Assembly: GCA_029379385.1 (NCBI GenBank)
Contig: CM055606.1
Span: 20,237,142 to 20,301,141, forward strand
From: Quillaja saponaria
Taxonomy: Eukaryota; Streptophyta; Magnoliopsida; Fabales; Quillajaceae
DNA: 64,000 nt
Reading direction: 5' to 3'
Part shown: positions 61,620 to 64,000 of the stretch, piece after piece
How the letters are laid out: each line of letters opens with the position of its first letter
Numbering within the stretch: the first letter of the stretch is position 1
Notes under the pieces: generated by a model
Told to the model about the DNA's origin: nothing
The model's database searches: none
What the model saw: the letters and a program-made list of their open reading frames with translations, nothing else
Made by a program: the position numbers and the translations under genes

Positions 61620-63724
61620 TCACCTAATACTCTTCTCTTCCCGTGCTTCAAGCACATCAACTTCCTCGTTAGATAGAAGGTCTACAATGGGTTCAAACAC
61701 ATCCCACTCTTTCCTTTTCCTGATACCCCCAAGAGAACAAAGTGAAACTACAATCATTAGGTTCTCGTTTTTAGATTTTTCAAAACCTAAAATAACAAAT
61801 TTAAGTTGCAAGACCAAGATAACAGTATAATCGGTGTAAATTTCAAACTTCAAAGGACAAAAAAAATTTCAACCTTCATAGTGTAAATCTACTTACCGAA
61901 CCACACTAGATTTCTGACCAAATAACTTCACCATGTCCACAGCCATAATGCCTCCTTTACTGTGGATAGACATATAGATAGATAGATCAATAAGGAAAAC
62001 CGAATGATATATATAGAGAGAGAGCATTATGGGACAGAGACATGCATATAGTCGAGTAGAGTTTCAATAGAAATGAATATATCCTATCAGATTAACAAAC
62101 GCATACCCTAATAGGCGATAAAAGCAACAATTAGGAGAAGGGTAGCGTATAAACAAACCTGACAGGAGTATAATCTGCTCCACGACGACCCTTCTTACTC
62201 AATCTGCTTTCTCTTGCAGAAACCACATTTTGAATCGCAATCTGAAATACAAAAATGAATTAAGAATATGGTACCAAACAAACATAACCAGTTTAGTAAG
62301 ATCAAACAAGCAACAAAGAAACGACCTCATATAGTTGTTCTCTGATTGCAAAGGCAATTGCAGGCTGCAAAACAAATTATATACTGTTTTAGTGCATATA
62401 TTTTCAAGTGCTCCGAATTTGAGTGTCTGAGAGGTAGAGAGAGGGAACAAGGAAGAGATACCAGAAAATGATGTTTACAAGTACTTTACAAGAATACAAC
62501 TTACACTATTTCAAATAAAAAGGGTACCAAAAGAAACATTAAACTTCCTCAGCTATTAAAACCTTTATTATATAGCTCAGACATTGACAGTACAAAGACC
62601 GAGAGCAACACAACCATCCCATCATTTTATATAGGGAAGAAATCACATTATAATCTCACAACCTTCAGTACAATTTTTCCATTAAGTTTGGGTCTAGCTG
62701 AATATGTGGTTTTCCCGGTGAAGCTAACAAAATTTACTGATAACAGTGGAAAACAGATAGAAAAATGCCACAACTCAACCCACAGAGTAGTAAAGGAAGT
62801 TTAGGCCTAACCCCAAGGGCATTGAGTGATTTCAAACCCTATTTTCTTGTATGCGAGTGTGTACTGCCCCCTGGGGGGGGGGGGGGGGGGGGGGGTGAAT
62901 ACTGTCCATAACACATGCAGTTACATACACATGGATCTTAAAATGTTCTAGCTTAATATTCTTGCTAGAGACATAGTTAAGAATACTTACTCCGACTTCA
63001 GGGTCTTCAACACCCATATCTCTGCAGAAGGTTCTAGCAAACTCTTCAGGATCACTCTCAAAGTTGTTCAGGTCCTGAAATTTAGTGATTATAGATGCAT
63101 GCAAGAGAATCCACAAGCAAGTGCAGAATGTATAGCATATATAATATATCCAATCTTAAAATGAAACACCTATTCCTCAAACCTTACCCACAAAAACTGG
63201 TCCCTTATGAGAGTAGTGATTTACACGAAGATCAAGCTGTAAATAAAACACCAATACATTATTTTTTTTATATGAACAAACATTCAAGCAGTTAAGAAAA
63301 GAATGAAAACAGAGATGTGATTCTTATTTCTATTTTATTCCTTTCTGGAAAAGTGGGGGAAGCAAACATCATAATGTCACTGAAGAGAAACCTTAATTGG
63401 AACAATCTTCTCGCCAGTGAAACATATCTTGGCCTTCATACTGATCGAAATTCTGCTAGCTGCGACTGATAAAAAAAAAACCAGTATACATTAGATTAGA
63501 GTTTCAGAAACTTAACTTTTAAAAAAGCATGTGATATCAGAATATTGTATAAAATTACAAGACTAGGATCAACTTCAATATTAATGTTCATTGAAACAAC
63601 TAAAGATACAGGTGGATTATCTCATTACTTGAATTGATTGAGCAATCTGCGTTACAAATGCAGGAGGGGAGTTTCAAGTCTTTTACTGTCCTTTTTGCAA
63701 CGATGACCACCTCTGAGTCAGGAT
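61620..63724 (-). CDS. BSH: BUSHY (BSH), SNF5/INI1 subunit of SWI/SNF chromatin remodeller, copy 2, 5' end off window
   Basis: SNF5-family core subunit of SWI/SNF remodelling complexes in the nucleus. Eight exons are seen: 63724-63629, 63465-63392, 63236-63188, 63074-62991, 62364-62326, 62241-62159, 61959-61897 and 61719-61620. Together they encode about 194 residues, from DPDSEVV to the end. First SNF5 repeat: VAKRTVKDLKLP...PAFVTQIAQSIQ, SQLAEFRSYEGQDM, GEKIVPIK. Second repeat: LDLRVNH...DQFLW, DLNNFESDPEEFARTF, AFAIREQLYEIAIQNVVSAR. The tail is the plant-type SRLSKKGRRGADYTPV, FGQKSSVVRKRKEWDVFEPI, LEAREEKSIR. Exons 3, 4 and 5 contain one, two and one extra base (63665-63666, 63419-63420, 63441-63442, 63215-63216), each a synonymous third-position alternative; without them all phases join. 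Exons 1-2 should lie to the right of 64000. Probably the functional copy. Confidence 0.9.
62873..62895. repeat. G23 homopolymer in a BSH intron
   Basis: Twenty-three consecutive G in the intron between exons 6 and 7 of BSH copy 2. The true length is uncertain in any assembly. Confidence 0.9.
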
Positions 63725-64000
63725 CTGTAATAAGGCAATTACATAAAAACAAATCATGAAATATTCATTGCACATAGAATTTGATAAGCTAGTAAAGTAA
63801 CATAGGTAAACTAGAAATGGAAAAGCATACAAAGTATGGTACTAGCTTACTTGGTCATATTACAAGTACCAAACCTAGTTCTACCATTACCTATCCAGTG
63901 GTAACTAGCAACATGATACGATAAGAACTAAGAAGTGACACACTCTTCAATACATAACCCACTTCACGGTTTAACATAATTCTTCAATACATAACCCGTA
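63725..64000 (-). other. Intron 2 of BSH copy 2, cut by window edge
   Basis: Resembles the retained intron 2 of copy 1 (AACATAGGTAAACTAGAAATGGAAAAG here against CAACCTAGGTAAATTAGAAATGAAAAG at 58003). The copy's exons 1 and 2 are expected beyond the right edge. Confidence 0.7.

Overview
This is nuclear DNA from a dicot flowering plant. The genes carry many short GT-AG introns, the spacers are AT-rich, and the proteins belong to plant families: a CIPK kinase, a plant-type aspartic proteinase with an internal saposin-like insert, cytosolic DGAT3, peroxisomal DHNA-CoA thioesterase and a BUSHY/SNF5 subunit. I cannot name the species.

Layout, left to right. 1-2867 (-) is CIPK1, with its C-terminus off the left edge. 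6809-8066 (-) is a decayed group-3 LEA gene. 10417-13112 (-) is an intact MUSTANG-type domesticated Mutator transposase gene with an N-terminal PB1 domain. 15.7-18.8 kb holds an unexplained direct duplication of about 1.5 kb. 21761-26615 (+) is a CHUP1-like coiled-coil gene. 28023-29806 (+) is DGAT3. 31921-35375 (+) is a 13-exon vacuolar-type aspartic proteinase. 35713-35783 (-) is tRNA-Gly(GCC). 37243-39968 (-) is guanosine deaminase. 40663-40959 (-) is a thioesterase retro-fragment, and 41856-43557 (-) is the intact DHNA-CoA thioesterase. 44.2-45.5 kb is an AT-rich direct repeat. 48059-48298 (+) is a small conserved protein. 52115-52872 is a short non-autonomous Helitron. 55.2-64 kb is a tandem duplication of a two-gene block (a small two-exon gene on + and BSH/SNF5 on -), with a period of about 4.4-4.5 kb.

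The neighbours are not an operon and do not share one pathway. Their order recalls the Arabidopsis blocks around At3g17510-At3g17590 (CIPK1, LEA, BSH) and At1g48280-At1g48330 (CHUP1-like, DGAT3, DHNAT1), which suggests an ancestral block that Arabidopsis later split between duplicates. That gene order is recalled from memory and not checked.

The most unusual signal is in the coding frames. Several otherwise well-preserved genes are broken only by single extra bases. In eleven cases the frame is restored by treating two adjacent bases as alternatives at one third-codon position. All eleven pairs are synonymous and ten are transitions. This looks like two haplotypes (or two gene copies) merged in the consensus, not real gene death. 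The LEA gene, the first BSH copy and the thioesterase fragment have damage this cannot explain and are true pseudogenes.
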